Assembly: GCF_000798815.1 (NCBI RefSeq)
Contig: NZ_JTLD01000121.1
Span: forward strand, 100,861-141,679
DNA length: 40,819 nt
Direction of reading: 5' to 3'
From: Alistipes sp. ZOR0009
GTDB taxonomy: Bacteria > Bacteroidota > Bacteroidia > Bacteroidales > ZOR0009
Part shown: piece by piece, positions 8,200-15,102 of the stretch
Numbering within the stretch: the first letter of the stretch is position 1
Layout of the letters: every line of letters starts with the position of its first letter
Notes under the pieces: generated by a model
Told to the model about the DNA's origin: nothing
Database searches by the model: none
What the model saw: only the letters and a program-made list of their open reading frames with translations
Position numbers and translations under genes: made by a program

Positions 8200-8649
8200 T
8201 TAACTAAGGGAATCTAAGTAAAATAATGTCTGAGTTGTAACTTTACCAGATAGGTTTGCAATCAACGCAGACTTGTAGATGTTGTAGTAGGCCGCCTTTA
8301 CATCATCAAATCGTATCCCATTTTTTGCTGCGGCGGCAGCAATTTTTTTTACTTTATCATCATTCTGCTTTGTCTTACTCAAGGCAATTGGACGTAAAGC
8401 TTTCGCATAATTTGCAGCCGTCAGCTTTGGTGCCTGTTTAGCAGGCGTATTTAATGGGGACAAAAAGGGGTCGGCCTTTAATAAGGCAGGAGGAGTTACC
8501 ATTGCTTTAGGTGCAGGTGTAGGAGTAGGTGTAGGAGCAGGTGTAGGTTGTGCAGGTAAATCAATCGGTTCAGTATCTTTTCTTAAAAAGAAAAAAGCGG
8601 CTATAACTGCAATGACTACCACTCCAATAATGATAATTTTTTTGTTCAT
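8200..8649 (-). CDS. single-pass membrane protein with Pro-rich linker (paralogue of 8660-9148)
   Basis: 149 residues: an N-terminal membrane helix (about 4-22), a rigid Pro/Thr/Ala linker (about 32-55, PTPAPTPTPTPAP) and a C-terminal helical domain. Residues 114-133 match residues 118-137 of the neighbouring 162-residue protein without gaps: FD-x-V, then YYN-x-Y, then LI and L. A proline linker of this kind would span a periplasm or virion shell. A strong SD (AGGAGAG) precedes the start. It is probably a virion membrane protein or part of a DNA-delivery device; the family is not recognised. Confidence 0.68.
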   Translation of the reverse strand: MNKKIIIIGVVVIAVIAAFFFLRKDTEPIDLPAQPTPAPTPTPTPAPKAMVTPPALLKADPFLSPLNTPAKQAPKLTAANYAKALRPIALSKTKQNDDKVKKIAAAAAKNGIRFDDVKAAYYNIYKSALIANLSGKVTTQTLFYLDSLS

Positions 8650-8659
8650 CTTTTCTCTC

Positions 8660-9148
8660 CTATTGTTTTACACTTCCAGGCTTAATGCCAGTATCTTGCC
8701 ACCATTTTTTTAACTGATTGGCTCCAAGTTCTTTCTGTAGTCGAACTATAAGATTGTCGTTGTAGGTGTTGTAGTACTCCTGAGCAACGTAATCGAAAGG
8801 GACTTGATACTTTTTTATCTGCCAAGCGGCATAGTCTATATTTTTATTACTTGTGCCGTCAGCATTAATAAGCCATTCGTAGCCAGACGGGTTGAAAGCC
8901 CCTCTGATATTTGTTGCAATGACCTTTGCTAACCCTCGTTTGCTGTTTTTGTTAGTAACAATAGAGTTATCGTTATTAACTTGCTCCTGCTCTTTACGCT
9001 TCTTGTATTCTCTATAACCAAGCCAGGCAGCAACAAGCACTAGTATTACGATAATTGCTTTTTTTGCAAAGTCACCTTCGGTCACTTTTTGCGCGGCAGA
9101 AGAAATACCTGCGCTTGCTGCTGCTGCTACAAGAGGGTTCATGTGCAA
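8660..9148 (-). CDS. single-pass membrane protein (paralogue of 8200-8649)
   Basis: 162 residues. An Ala/Gly-rich N-terminus ('LVAAAASAGISSAAQKV') precedes a membrane helix at about 30-45 and a basic, coil-forming stretch. The C-terminal module (118-137: FD-x-V...YYN-x-Y...LI..L) is shared with the next gene product. An AGGAGAGGAG SD lies upstream. Small Ala-rich membrane proteins of this sort are abundant in the internal membranes of icosahedral phages (known for PRD1- and PM2-like viruses); assignment here is inference from composition and operon position. Confidence 0.66.
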   Translation of the reverse strand: MHMNPLVAAAASAGISSAAQKVTEGDFAKKAIIVILVLVAAWLGYREYKKRKEQEQVNNDNSIVTNKNSKRGLAKVIATNIRGAFNPSGYEWLINADGTSNKNIDYAAWQIKKYQVPFDYVAQEYYNTYNDNLIVRLQKELGANQLKKWWQDTGIKPGSVKQ

Positions 9149-9157
9149 TCTCCTCTC

Positions 9158-9376
9158 CTAAAATGCTTTTGAGAGCGTCTTAAATATCGGAGACTTAACG
9201 ATTGATTCAATTCGCCCTCGCAAGTTTCTTGCTTCGATTTTGTCTGACATGCTGGCAATGTATGGCTGATATTCTGCCCCCATTTCATCCAACACGTTTT
9301 GAATTCCCGCTTTCATTGTTTCTGCTTCCATCTTGTCGGATGCAAACACTGTTACGTTTACTTCAAATCTTTTCAT
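9158..9376 (-). CDS. small hypothetical protein, 72 aa
   Basis: 72 residues, not recognised. It begins with a beta-like segment (RFEVNVTVFAS) followed by helices ('AETMKAGIQNVLDEMGAEYQ'), giving an alpha/beta pattern with no membrane segment. An AGGA-type SD precedes the start. It lies one base after the scaffold-like gene and 9 bp before the membrane-protein pair, so it is a structural-module gene, perhaps a minor virion or assembly factor. Confidence 0.6.
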   Translation of the reverse strand: MKRFEVNVTVFASDKMEAETMKAGIQNVLDEMGAEYQPYIASMSDKIEARNLRGRIESIVKSPIFKTLSKAF

Positions 9377-9377
9377 T

Positions 9378-10094
9378 TTAACTTTCCTCGACTTCTGAGT
9401 CTTCTAATCCTGATAATACTTCGATGGCCTTGCTTACATTTTCCCTGCGTTCTGTTGCTTTGGCAAAAAGGTTATAAAAAGCGGCCTTTCCCTCTTCTTC
9501 TAGCCTTGAAAAATAGTTGATGATGTTTACAAGCCTTTTGTCTTGCACCTTGGTCATTTGAGGTTGCGCTGGCGCACTAGCTGCAGGGGCTTCCCCCAAA
9601 GCACCACCACCTTTGCCGCCCATTAGCAATGGAGCCACACCTGCTAAACCTTGAGCTAGATCACCCATGAGCGATCCTTTACTACCCGCATGCTCAACCT
9701 CTAATTTTCGCAGCTCAGAAAGAGTGTCTTCGTATCGCTTTCTGTAGTCGTCTTTTTCCTTACACTCCTTCTCATAAAGTATTTTGTACATCTCATTAGA
9801 TGTACTACTAAATTGGTTGGGAATGCCAGATAAGCCTTGCATGGGTTGTTGATACATTGGTGGTTCTGGGGTTGCAGGTATCAAAATGGCCTCACTTTCG
9901 ATCCTGAGTGGTGCTTTACCCATCAACCGTTTAGGAACTACCCTGATATCACCATTTAAGGTCGCATAGCTTTTTAGCAGAGCGTCTGAAATTTCAGATG
10001 TTGATACCTGCTTTCGAAGCAAAGTGCCATCTCGCTTTTCGATGTCGCAATAAGGATACGACTGTAGCACATTTATAGCTGCTGAAATATCCAT
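9378..10094 (-). CDS. coiled-coil, Gly-rich structural/scaffold-like protein
   Basis: 238 residues. Residues about 1-75 form a mixed domain; a Pro/Gln-rich linker (about 75-95, with PMYQQPMQG) leads to a charged coiled coil (about 100-140, 'KECKEKDDYRKRYEDTLSEL'), a small hydrophobic Gly/Ala/Leu patch ('GLAGVAPLLMGGKGGG', about 150-165), an Ala/Pro linker and a helical C-terminus with an acidic tail. This arrangement suits a scaffold or a membrane-associated minor virion protein. It starts one base after the basic-protein stop without an SD, so coupling is likely. Confidence 0.6.
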   Translation of the reverse strand: MDISAAINVLQSYPYCDIEKRDGTLLRKQVSTSEISDALLKSYATLNGDIRVVPKRLMGKAPLRIESEAILIPATPEPPMYQQPMQGLSGIPNQFSSTSNEMYKILYEKECKEKDDYRKRYEDTLSELRKLEVEHAGSKGSLMGDLAQGLAGVAPLLMGGKGGGALGEAPAASAPAQPQMTKVQDKRLVNIINYFSRLEEEGKAAFYNLFAKATERRENVSKAIEVLSGLEDSEVEES

Positions 10095-10095
10095 A

Positions 10096-10605
10096 CTACT
10101 TACGTTTTTTACGCCTATTTATCCTTGGTACACCAGGTAAGAGTGCGGTTCTTGCATTCCGTTTAACAAAGCTTTTAGCCCTGCTAAAAAAGCCTCGTTT
10201 TTTCCTTTTTGGAGTGGTGGCGGTTGTTGATACTACTGAAGGTTGGCGCGTTGAAATTTTGCGCGTTTTTACTGCTCTTCTTTTGGGTGGTGCGACCTGT
10301 AGAGGAGTAATGCTAGCTGCTGCTTGAGGGATTGGCGCACGTCGATTTTTCACCCTCTTTCTAGGTGTTGGTGCCACCTGAAGGGGAGTGATGCTAGCCC
10401 TCGCTGCTTGAGGGATTGCCGCACGTCGATTTGTTACAGTTCCCCTTTGTGATGTCGGGCGAGGAGGGGTGATACTAGCAGGAGCAATCGCATTTCTAAT
10501 CCGTTGTCGACTTGATGCCTGCTTTGCACCAGGTCGGCTGGCATTAGATGGCGCTTGTTTTTTACCTGAATCATTAACATAAATGTTTATGTCTCCAATG
10601 TTCAT
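10096..10605 (-). CDS. very basic repeat protein, probable DNA-condensing virion protein
   Basis: 169 residues, extremely rich in Arg, Lys, Pro and Ala with hardly any acidic residues after the first 15. A motif of about 19-20 residues occurs twice (60-79 and 88-106, RRA(A/P)IPQAA...SITPLQVAP), with a third degenerate copy near 39-50. The C-terminus is polybasic (KRKKRGFFSRAKSFVKRN and RRKKRK). Such proteins neutralise DNA in capsids that do not pack by terminase pressure; adenovirus core proteins are a distant analogy of composition only. A virion nucleoprotein is the best guess; a membrane-disrupting peptide is an alternative for the C-terminal part. Confidence 0.62.
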   Translation of the reverse strand: MNIGDINIYVNDSGKKQAPSNASRPGAKQASSRQRIRNAIAPASITPPRPTSQRGTVTNRRAAIPQAARASITPLQVAPTPRKRVKNRRAPIPQAAASITPLQVAPPKRRAVKTRKISTRQPSVVSTTATTPKRKKRGFFSRAKSFVKRNARTALLPGVPRINRRKKRK

Positions 10606-10616
10606 ATTTACGTCCT

Positions 10617-10919
10617 TTAAAAAATTTTAATTTCAAGCAAAAATTTATTTCGAAGAAATTCGTTAGAACCCTGATAGACAAATGTTATATACCCATTTCC
10701 TCGACTAATTGCGAACGAATTGTTAGCTAGCAATCCGTTTAAGTAAATCGCGATATCTGCGTTTTGACTGCTTAGTTTTACCTGCCCGTCAAGCATTGTA
10801 GCGTTTAAAATAAAAGCGGGGTTTGACCTCATCTTTGTAAAACCTTCGAACGGGGACGTACGAAGGTCGATGTAAGTCTCGGCCACCTTGTCTTTGTATG
10901 TTACTACTCCAAAATTCAT
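10617..10919 (-). CDS. small beta-rich virion-like protein, 100 aa
   Basis: 100 residues of alternating beta-like segments ('GVVTYKDKVAETYIDL', 'AFILNATMLDGQVKLSS', 'GYITFVYQGSN', 'FLLEIKIF') with no helix-forming stretch, signal or membrane segment. Not recognised by family. It is the third of three consecutive small beta-rich genes directly after the candidate capsid gene, so it may be a spike, penton or cement protein. Its ATG is one base from the preceding stop. Confidence 0.62.
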   Translation of the reverse strand: MNFGVVTYKDKVAETYIDLRTSPFEGFTKMRSNPAFILNATMLDGQVKLSSQNADIAIYLNGLLANNSFAISRGNGYITFVYQGSNEFLRNKFLLEIKIF

Positions 10920-10920
10920 T

Positions 10921-11238
10921 TTAGTTGCTTCCCACTGCGTCAGCGAAGATTTTTGATGCTTTTGTTAGGCGGTTGTAAACAATCGATACATAATCGGTTA
11001 ACGAAGGGTCGCTTTTCTTTGCAAAATCAATATGGAGCTGTACTTTAGAGTTGTAGACGGTATTAGCCCCTGCATCAAAGCTGATTGTTTGTCCTGGCTT
11101 TAACCGTATTTTACTATCGCCAAAACTCATTGTTGCGTCGTTGGTGCCTTCGTTGTACAACGTAAAGACTGTTACACTTTCCAGCGAAACGATTGTGTAC
11201 TTATCAATCATTTCTATGACAGGTTGTACGCGATGCAT
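10921..11238 (-). CDS. small beta-sandwich virion-like protein, 105 aa
   Basis: 105 residues. The core pattern 'FTLYNEG..DATMSFGDSKI' then 'LKPGQTISFDAG' and 'KVQLHIDF' is that of a small beta-sandwich with a Pro-Gly turn, as in phage head-decoration and spike proteins. The C-terminus is a short helix (KASKIFADAV). No SD is evident. It lies between two other beta-rich genes. It is likely exposed on the virion, but no family name can be given. Confidence 0.62.
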   Translation of the reverse strand: MHRVQPVIEMIDKYTIVSLESVTVFTLYNEGTNDATMSFGDSKIRLKPGQTISFDAGANTVYNSKVQLHIDFAKKSDPSLTDYVSIVYNRLTKASKIFADAVGSN

Positions 11239-11244
11239 ATTTTA

Positions 11245-11709
11245 CTAAAAAGTTGATTTACTACGTTTTGAATATACAGCGGTTGCGCACACTTGATAGT
11301 AAACAACCTCTGCGCCTACAGAATTGGGTTCGGGTGAAAAGGTAAAATTGATCTTGATGTCATTGTCAAAACCTTTGACACCCTCAATGGAGATAAATCG
11401 ACGTTCGAACTCAACCTCTTTTGAATGTTTAAGCAACTCGAAAGGAGTCTGAGGCATTAACACACGCCCACTCGCTTCAACGACGGAAATCATTGCAGTG
11501 CCGTTATATGCAGTCTCATTCGGATAGTACTTAGCCTCATTGTTAACTGTAATTTTTGAGGTTTTTCGTATGATGAAATTAAACCCTAGCACAGTTTCGT
11601 AGGCTGCATTTGATCTCAGCGTCAAACTTGATGTTTTTTCACTTTCGTTACTGATCGATACCAACCCCACCTCGGTTTTGGTTTCGAAAATCTTACTTGC
11701 ATCTATCAT
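11245..11709 (-). CDS. beta-rich virion-like protein, 154 aa
   Basis: 154 residues, strongly beta-patterned ('LVSISNESEKTSSLTLRS', 'FNFIIRKTSKITV', 'DIKINFTFSPEP', 'EVVYYQVCATAVYSK'). No membrane helix or signal is present. It begins just downstream of the terminator that follows the candidate capsid gene, so it should be made at a lower level than that protein, as expected for a minor capsid or vertex protein. No SD is seen. Family not recognised. Confidence 0.62.
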   Translation of the reverse strand: MIDASKIFETKTEVGLVSISNESEKTSSLTLRSNAAYETVLGFNFIIRKTSKITVNNEAKYYPNETAYNGTAMISVVEASGRVLMPQTPFELLKHSKEVEFERRFISIEGVKGFDNDIKINFTFSPEPNSVGAEVVYYQVCATAVYSKRSKSTF

Positions 11710-11725
11710 ATTTCACGGTTAGAAA

Positions 11726-11755
11726 AAAAGACGATACATGGTAGTATCGTCTTTT
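11726..11755 (-). terminator. intrinsic terminator after the candidate capsid gene
   Basis: A perfect 12-bp inverted repeat (AAAAGACGATAC / GTATCGTCTTTT, 6-nt loop) ends in seven T residues when read on the minus strand. It sits in the 59-bp gap between the 212- and 154-residue genes, the largest gap within the visible operon. Partial termination here would raise expression of the upstream genes, above all the candidate capsid protein. Confidence 0.82.
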
Positions 11756-11768
11756 CTTTTACTACTTT

Positions 11769-12407
11769 TTAAACGTCTTTTCTTGGCGCGAACTTTATCC
11801 CATAAAGTACGACCTGTACAAAATCATCCTTACCTGCGGTAGGGTCTGATGCGTATTCAGGTGTATTCAGAAACAACTGAAGGTCTTGACCTCCATTTAT
11901 CTTGATGGTTTTTTCGAGTTCTTTCGCCCATTCACTTGGCACCTTTTGGCACTTCTCGCTTGGTACTACATCCTGAATTCTCATGCGGAAGCATTCGCGA
12001 CCACGAGTTTTAAGTACTAGCTCAGAATTAAGCAACCAGGCTGGAAAATCAGCTCGAATTTCTTTGTAATCAACAAGAGCAGGAGAGGTGTGAGTTGTGC
12101 CGTCAATTGCTTCTGGATCACGACCTACGCCAGTCTCTACTTTACAGGTGTAAGAGCCGTAGCGTACAATAACTGCTCGGATCAACCCTGTGGCATCGGA
12201 GGGTACAATCGTGCCTTGAAAATCCGAAATACCAACAAGCTGCTTGGTATTAGCGTTGTTTAGCGGAAATTCTCCACCCCCTGTGGTTGGCATTTTAACG
12301 CCGTGAACTAGGCTCAGCTCTTGCAAAAAGTGCGAACTTGGGTCGTAAGTACCCTTGAAGTAGATTTTAAGATTGTTGAGTAAATCTTGTGATGTTTTTC
12401 TTCTCAT
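11769..12407 (-). CDS. candidate major capsid protein
   Basis: 212 residues without signal or membrane segment. An N-terminal helical part (about 1-35, 'TSQDLLNNLKIYFKG') is followed by many beta-like segments: 'LIRAVIVRYGSYTCKVE', 'SELVLKTRGRECFRMRI', 'QDLQLFLNTPEYASD' and 'DFVQVVLYGIKFAPR'. The ending, a sugar-tong-like 'INGGQDLQLFL...VVLYGIK', resembles the last strands of jelly-roll coat proteins. Support from context: it follows the membrane proteins in the structural operon, has a good SD (AAGGAG), and is the only late gene with a strong terminator straight after it, a usual sign of the most abundant virion protein. 212 residues is short for a double jelly roll, so a single jelly roll or another fold is possible. 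Confidence 0.5.
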   Translation of the reverse strand: MRRKTSQDLLNNLKIYFKGTYDPSSHFLQELSLVHGVKMPTTGGGEFPLNNANTKQLVGISDFQGTIVPSDATGLIRAVIVRYGSYTCKVETGVGRDPEAIDGTTHTSPALVDYKEIRADFPAWLLNSELVLKTRGRECFRMRIQDVVPSEKCQKVPSEWAKELEKTIKINGGQDLQLFLNTPEYASDPTAGKDDFVQVVLYGIKFAPRKDV

Positions 12408-12424
12408 TTAAAAGACTCCTTTAA

Positions 12425-12901
12425 TTATGCATAAGCGGCTTCATCGCTAGCGCCAACGCCCGCGAATGCTGCATATTCTTCTGCACCGTTTAGTTCGTAA
12501 AATTGTTGATCGTATGGTGCGCCAATGCCAGCCATAACGGGTAAATCGTAAGGGTAAGCTTCGCCGACGCCGTTGACCATGTAAACCATGCCGTTCTCAT
12601 CCTGGACAATTGCGCCTACACCGCCTGCACCATCAACACCATTCAAGCCGTCGACACCCGCTAGACCTAGCTCTTTGGCAAAACTTAGCGCCCCATTGGT
12701 GACAATGCCGACGCCGACGCCTTTCATTGCTGATGATTTGGAGTTGCTTACAAGCATAAGTCCCAACAAGATGATAAGAGCACGACCTACAGTTGTGTCC
12801 AGGAAGGTGATTTTTTTGCGAGCAAAACCCGCGATTACCGCGCCGCCGACTGTTGCGGCGGCTTGTGAGGCTGCATTCCCCATGTTTTTACCGAATTCCA
12901 T
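12425..12901 (-). CDS. Gly/Ala-rich membrane protein of the virion module
   Basis: 158 residues. The N-terminus is Ala/Gly-rich ('NAASQAAATVGGAVIAGFA'), then a hydrophobic helix at about 38-52 ('VGRALIILLGLMLVS'). The C-terminal half is rich in Gly-Val and Asn-Gly ('VDGLNGVDGAGGVGA', 'VNGVGEAYPYD') and ends acidic/Ala-rich. NG-V-G-type motifs recur in the neighbouring 498-residue protein. An AGGAG SD lies 8 bases from the start. It looks like a small major membrane protein placed next to the coat gene; no family is recognised. Confidence 0.62.
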   Translation of the reverse strand: MEFGKNMGNAASQAAATVGGAVIAGFARKKITFLDTTVGRALIILLGLMLVSNSKSSAMKGVGVGIVTNGALSFAKELGLAGVDGLNGVDGAGGVGAIVQDENGMVYMVNGVGEAYPYDLPVMAGIGAPYDQQFYELNGAEEYAAFAGVGASDEAAYA

Positions 12902-12913
12902 TTTTCATAACTC

Positions 12914-14410
12914 CTAATTGGATTTTGATTTGTTTTTAAAAAATAAAGCCAAGACGATTGCAACTACCGCAGCAATAACAACATATATGATATATTTCTT
13001 CTGCTTGTCATTCTGCTGTTTGCTGTCGTCTTGAACTTCGCTTAGTTGGTTTAGTATAGCCTCATTCCCTGCTGCTGTAGCAGCTGTAGCAGTTGCTGTT
13101 TTTGAGCTGGTGAGCGCTATTTGAGACGTCATTTCCTCTAACTTCTCGGATTGATCTTGAACTTTAGCAAGCTGAGCATTTAGCTTGCTGGTGATATCAT
13201 CCATCTTCGCAACAAACTGCTTCGAAACGGCATCTAAACTCGTAACGACTGCTTTGTTACTTGCCTTTATATCTTTTGATATTGCCGTTTTGGTGGTATT
13301 GATGCTCGCGATGGATGCAGAGTTTGATGCTTTTATCTTACTCTCAATTCCGCTAGTGTCCACTTTTTGAGTGATAGCAGGAGCAGGAGATACGCCTGTA
13401 GAAGCACCAGGATAAGCCGCATTAAAGGCCTGCTGTACAAATGATCCTTGAGGTAGCGCGTTGTTGATTGCTGATGTTACGGGTGTTGTCGACTCTCCGC
13501 CACCCCCACCGCCGCCGCCGCTGGTAAGCGCACTAAGTAGTGTACCTGCACCAGGCGCAACCATGTTAAGGGCTGTACTAGCAATTGGTTTTACAATTTT
13601 TCCTGCAAACTTTCCGATTTTCTTGAAAAAAGAGCCAAGACCATCTACAGGCTCAACAAAACGCAAAGACTTATTACCTCTGATGTAATATGCCCCATCC
13701 AACCCTTTTAATGCCCAGGTGCCGTAAGTGGGAGAGTAAACAGCATCACTCCAAACTAAATCAGACCGAACCGCTCCTAGGCCGTTTAAATTTCGAACCG
13801 CAAAACCTGCCAGACCGTTAGTACCCATCTGCTTATCTTTTTTAAATAGATAAGGTTTTTCAGCATCGAACATCTCTAGTACAGGATCAACGGTGAAGTA
13901 GTCTCCTTTTTTATCTAGTGAGCTGGTAGCAGCCTTCGGCACGACAACGTACACATGTTGATAGCCACGATTTTTGGAATACGCGGACATGCGAAGGGAA
14001 TGCTCAACCCCCAGGTTGCAAAGTAGAGTTGAAATAAAAACAGTATAACAGTCGCAGTCAACGCCGCTATGCCTATCTGCCCACGTGCGGCGGGGCGACC
14101 TGATTTGCTCTTCGTGCGGGGCGTCGAGTTTGTACTGTATGTAGTTGTAGCAGAACGACCAAATATTTTGAAGCGTTTGCTCCAGCGTGTCACCTTTGAG
14201 AACAAGCGCCAGCCTAGCCGTGTCTTTTTGGTACTTTCTGATGACAGAGGGGAGGTGTTTTTCGAGCGTATCGACGTTTTCCGCATTTGTAGATAAGATT
14301 GGGTTGGAATACTCTGGAGCGTCAAAATAGGAGTCAAACTCGCGGCCATCTTTGATTGCCCTTGCTCGACTAGCAACTACACCTACTCCGTTTAAATTTC
14401 TTACAACCAT
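12914..14410 (-). CDS. transglutaminase-like protein with C-terminal membrane anchor
   Basis: 498 residues. The N-terminal domain (about 50-200) has the transglutaminase-like fold signature: C119 in 'GVDCDCYTVFISTLL', H152 in 'YQHVYVVV' and D175 in 'YFTVDPVLE' form a complete candidate triad. It may be a cysteine protease, amidase or crosslinking enzyme. A motif 'VRNLNG(V/L)G' occurs at residues 3-10 and 205-212, marking the start of each half. Residues 256-295 are amphipathic Gly/Ala-rich, followed by a run of eight Gly (298-305), a long Ser/Lys coiled coil (350-470) and a transmembrane helix (473-490) with a Lys tail. The layout fits a virion protein that reaches from the membrane outward, possibly processing itself. 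AGGAG SD present. Confidence 0.7.
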   Translation of the reverse strand: MVVRNLNGVGVVASRARAIKDGREFDSYFDAPEYSNPILSTNAENVDTLEKHLPSVIRKYQKDTARLALVLKGDTLEQTLQNIWSFCYNYIQYKLDAPHEEQIRSPRRTWADRHSGVDCDCYTVFISTLLCNLGVEHSLRMSAYSKNRGYQHVYVVVPKAATSSLDKKGDYFTVDPVLEMFDAEKPYLFKKDKQMGTNGLAGFAVRNLNGLGAVRSDLVWSDAVYSPTYGTWALKGLDGAYYIRGNKSLRFVEPVDGLGSFFKKIGKFAGKIVKPIASTALNMVAPGAGTLLSALTSGGGGGGGGESTTPVTSAINNALPQGSFVQQAFNAAYPGASTGVSPAPAITQKVDTSGIESKIKASNSASIASINTTKTAISKDIKASNKAVVTSLDAVSKQFVAKMDDITSKLNAQLAKVQDQSEKLEEMTSQIALTSSKTATATAATAAGNEAILNQLSEVQDDSKQQNDKQKKYIIYVVIAAVVAIVLALFFKNKSKSN

Positions 14411-14904
14411 TAGAATTTGAACTCCTTTGTGATGAATTGCCCTAAAACTGTAGTTTTAACGACAATAACCGTCTTAGATTGAAATTCCTTGGTAATCACA
14501 TCAACCATGCTACCCTTACTTGTCAGAACCTTAGAGGTTAAAGATCGGACGAACTTCGAAAGCGTTAGTATGCCTATCGAAATATCAGTAGTAATGGTAG
14601 TTGTCTGATTTGCTGAGATAGAAAGTTTTGAAACGGGAGAGGAGGCTAGCAGAGAGCGCGAATTATCATCTTTTATGTAGTAAACCTCAATGCGGTAGTC
14701 ATCAAGCGAAACGGCTAGCTGTGACGGGTTATTTATGTCGATACCAACCCGACAAACAATACTTGTCAAATTCACGCTGCGAACTTGAAAGGATTTTAAG
14801 CCGTATGTCAGGTATCCCATAAATTTTTTGGTTGAGTTAAAGTAATACAGCATACCGAGTATTGCTGCAATGACCGCAAAAATCAACCATTTACCTTTTG
14901 TCAT
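14410..14904 (-). CDS. membrane-anchored LEA14/WHy-like protein
   Basis: 164 residues: N-terminal membrane helix (about 5-22, 'WLIFAVIAAILGMLYYF') and a beta-rich domain with 'INNPSQLAVSLDDYRIEVYY', then 'LSISANQTTTITTDISIGI'. This pattern (NPS followed by paired strands) resembles LEA14/WHy domains, which also occur in phage virion and host-surface proteins. It is the second gene of the late operon, has an AGGAGG SD, and its stop shares one base with the next start. The likely site is a virion or cell membrane; function unknown. Confidence 0.62.
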   Translation of the reverse strand: MTKGKWLIFAVIAAILGMLYYFNSTKKFMGYLTYGLKSFQVRSVNLTSIVCRVGIDINNPSQLAVSLDDYRIEVYYIKDDNSRSLLASSPVSKLSISANQTTTITTDISIGILTLSKFVRSLTSKVLTSKGSMVDVITKEFQSKTVIVVKTTVLGQFITKEFKF

Positions 14905-15102
14905 TTACAAAGTCCTCCTGGTTGCTGTTTTCTTTTTTGCCCTGGTGGATGTTTTTTTTGCTTTTGTAGCTTTTGGCTTAGACGTTTTAGTCTTTGTACT
15001 CGCGCTTGCTGGCGCGCTAGTGCTTTTCTTTTTTGCGCTAGCTGGCGCGCTACTTTTTTTTCTTGCGCTAGTTGGTGCGCGACTTACAGTTTCTTTTTTC
15101 AT
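14905..15102 (-). CDS. histone-H1-like Lys/Ala/Ser-rich protein
   Basis: 65 residues made almost only of Lys, Ala, Ser, Thr, Pro and Arg, with repeats of SAPASA-KKK ('RAPTSARKKSSAPASAKKKS'). This composition is that of histone H1 tails and bacterial Hc1/H1-like proteins, which condense DNA. It is the first gene of the late operon, with a clear SD (AGGAG, 6 nt before ATG). Low-complexity coding sequence lowers certainty, but the SD, the tight spacing to the next gene and the sensible composition support a real gene. Probable virion or late-infection DNA-condensing protein. Confidence 0.65.
   Translation of the reverse strand: MKKETVSRAPTSARKKSSAPASAKKKSTSAPASASTKTKTSKPKATKAKKTSTRAKKKTATRRTL

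Noticed and set aside
9378-10094. Tape-measure protein
   Set aside because: At 238 residues with one short hydrophobic patch it is far too short, and no tail genes surround it.
13915-14376. 153-codon minus-strand frame
   Set aside because: Out-of-frame shadow of the transglutaminase-like gene, which has the catalytic motifs.
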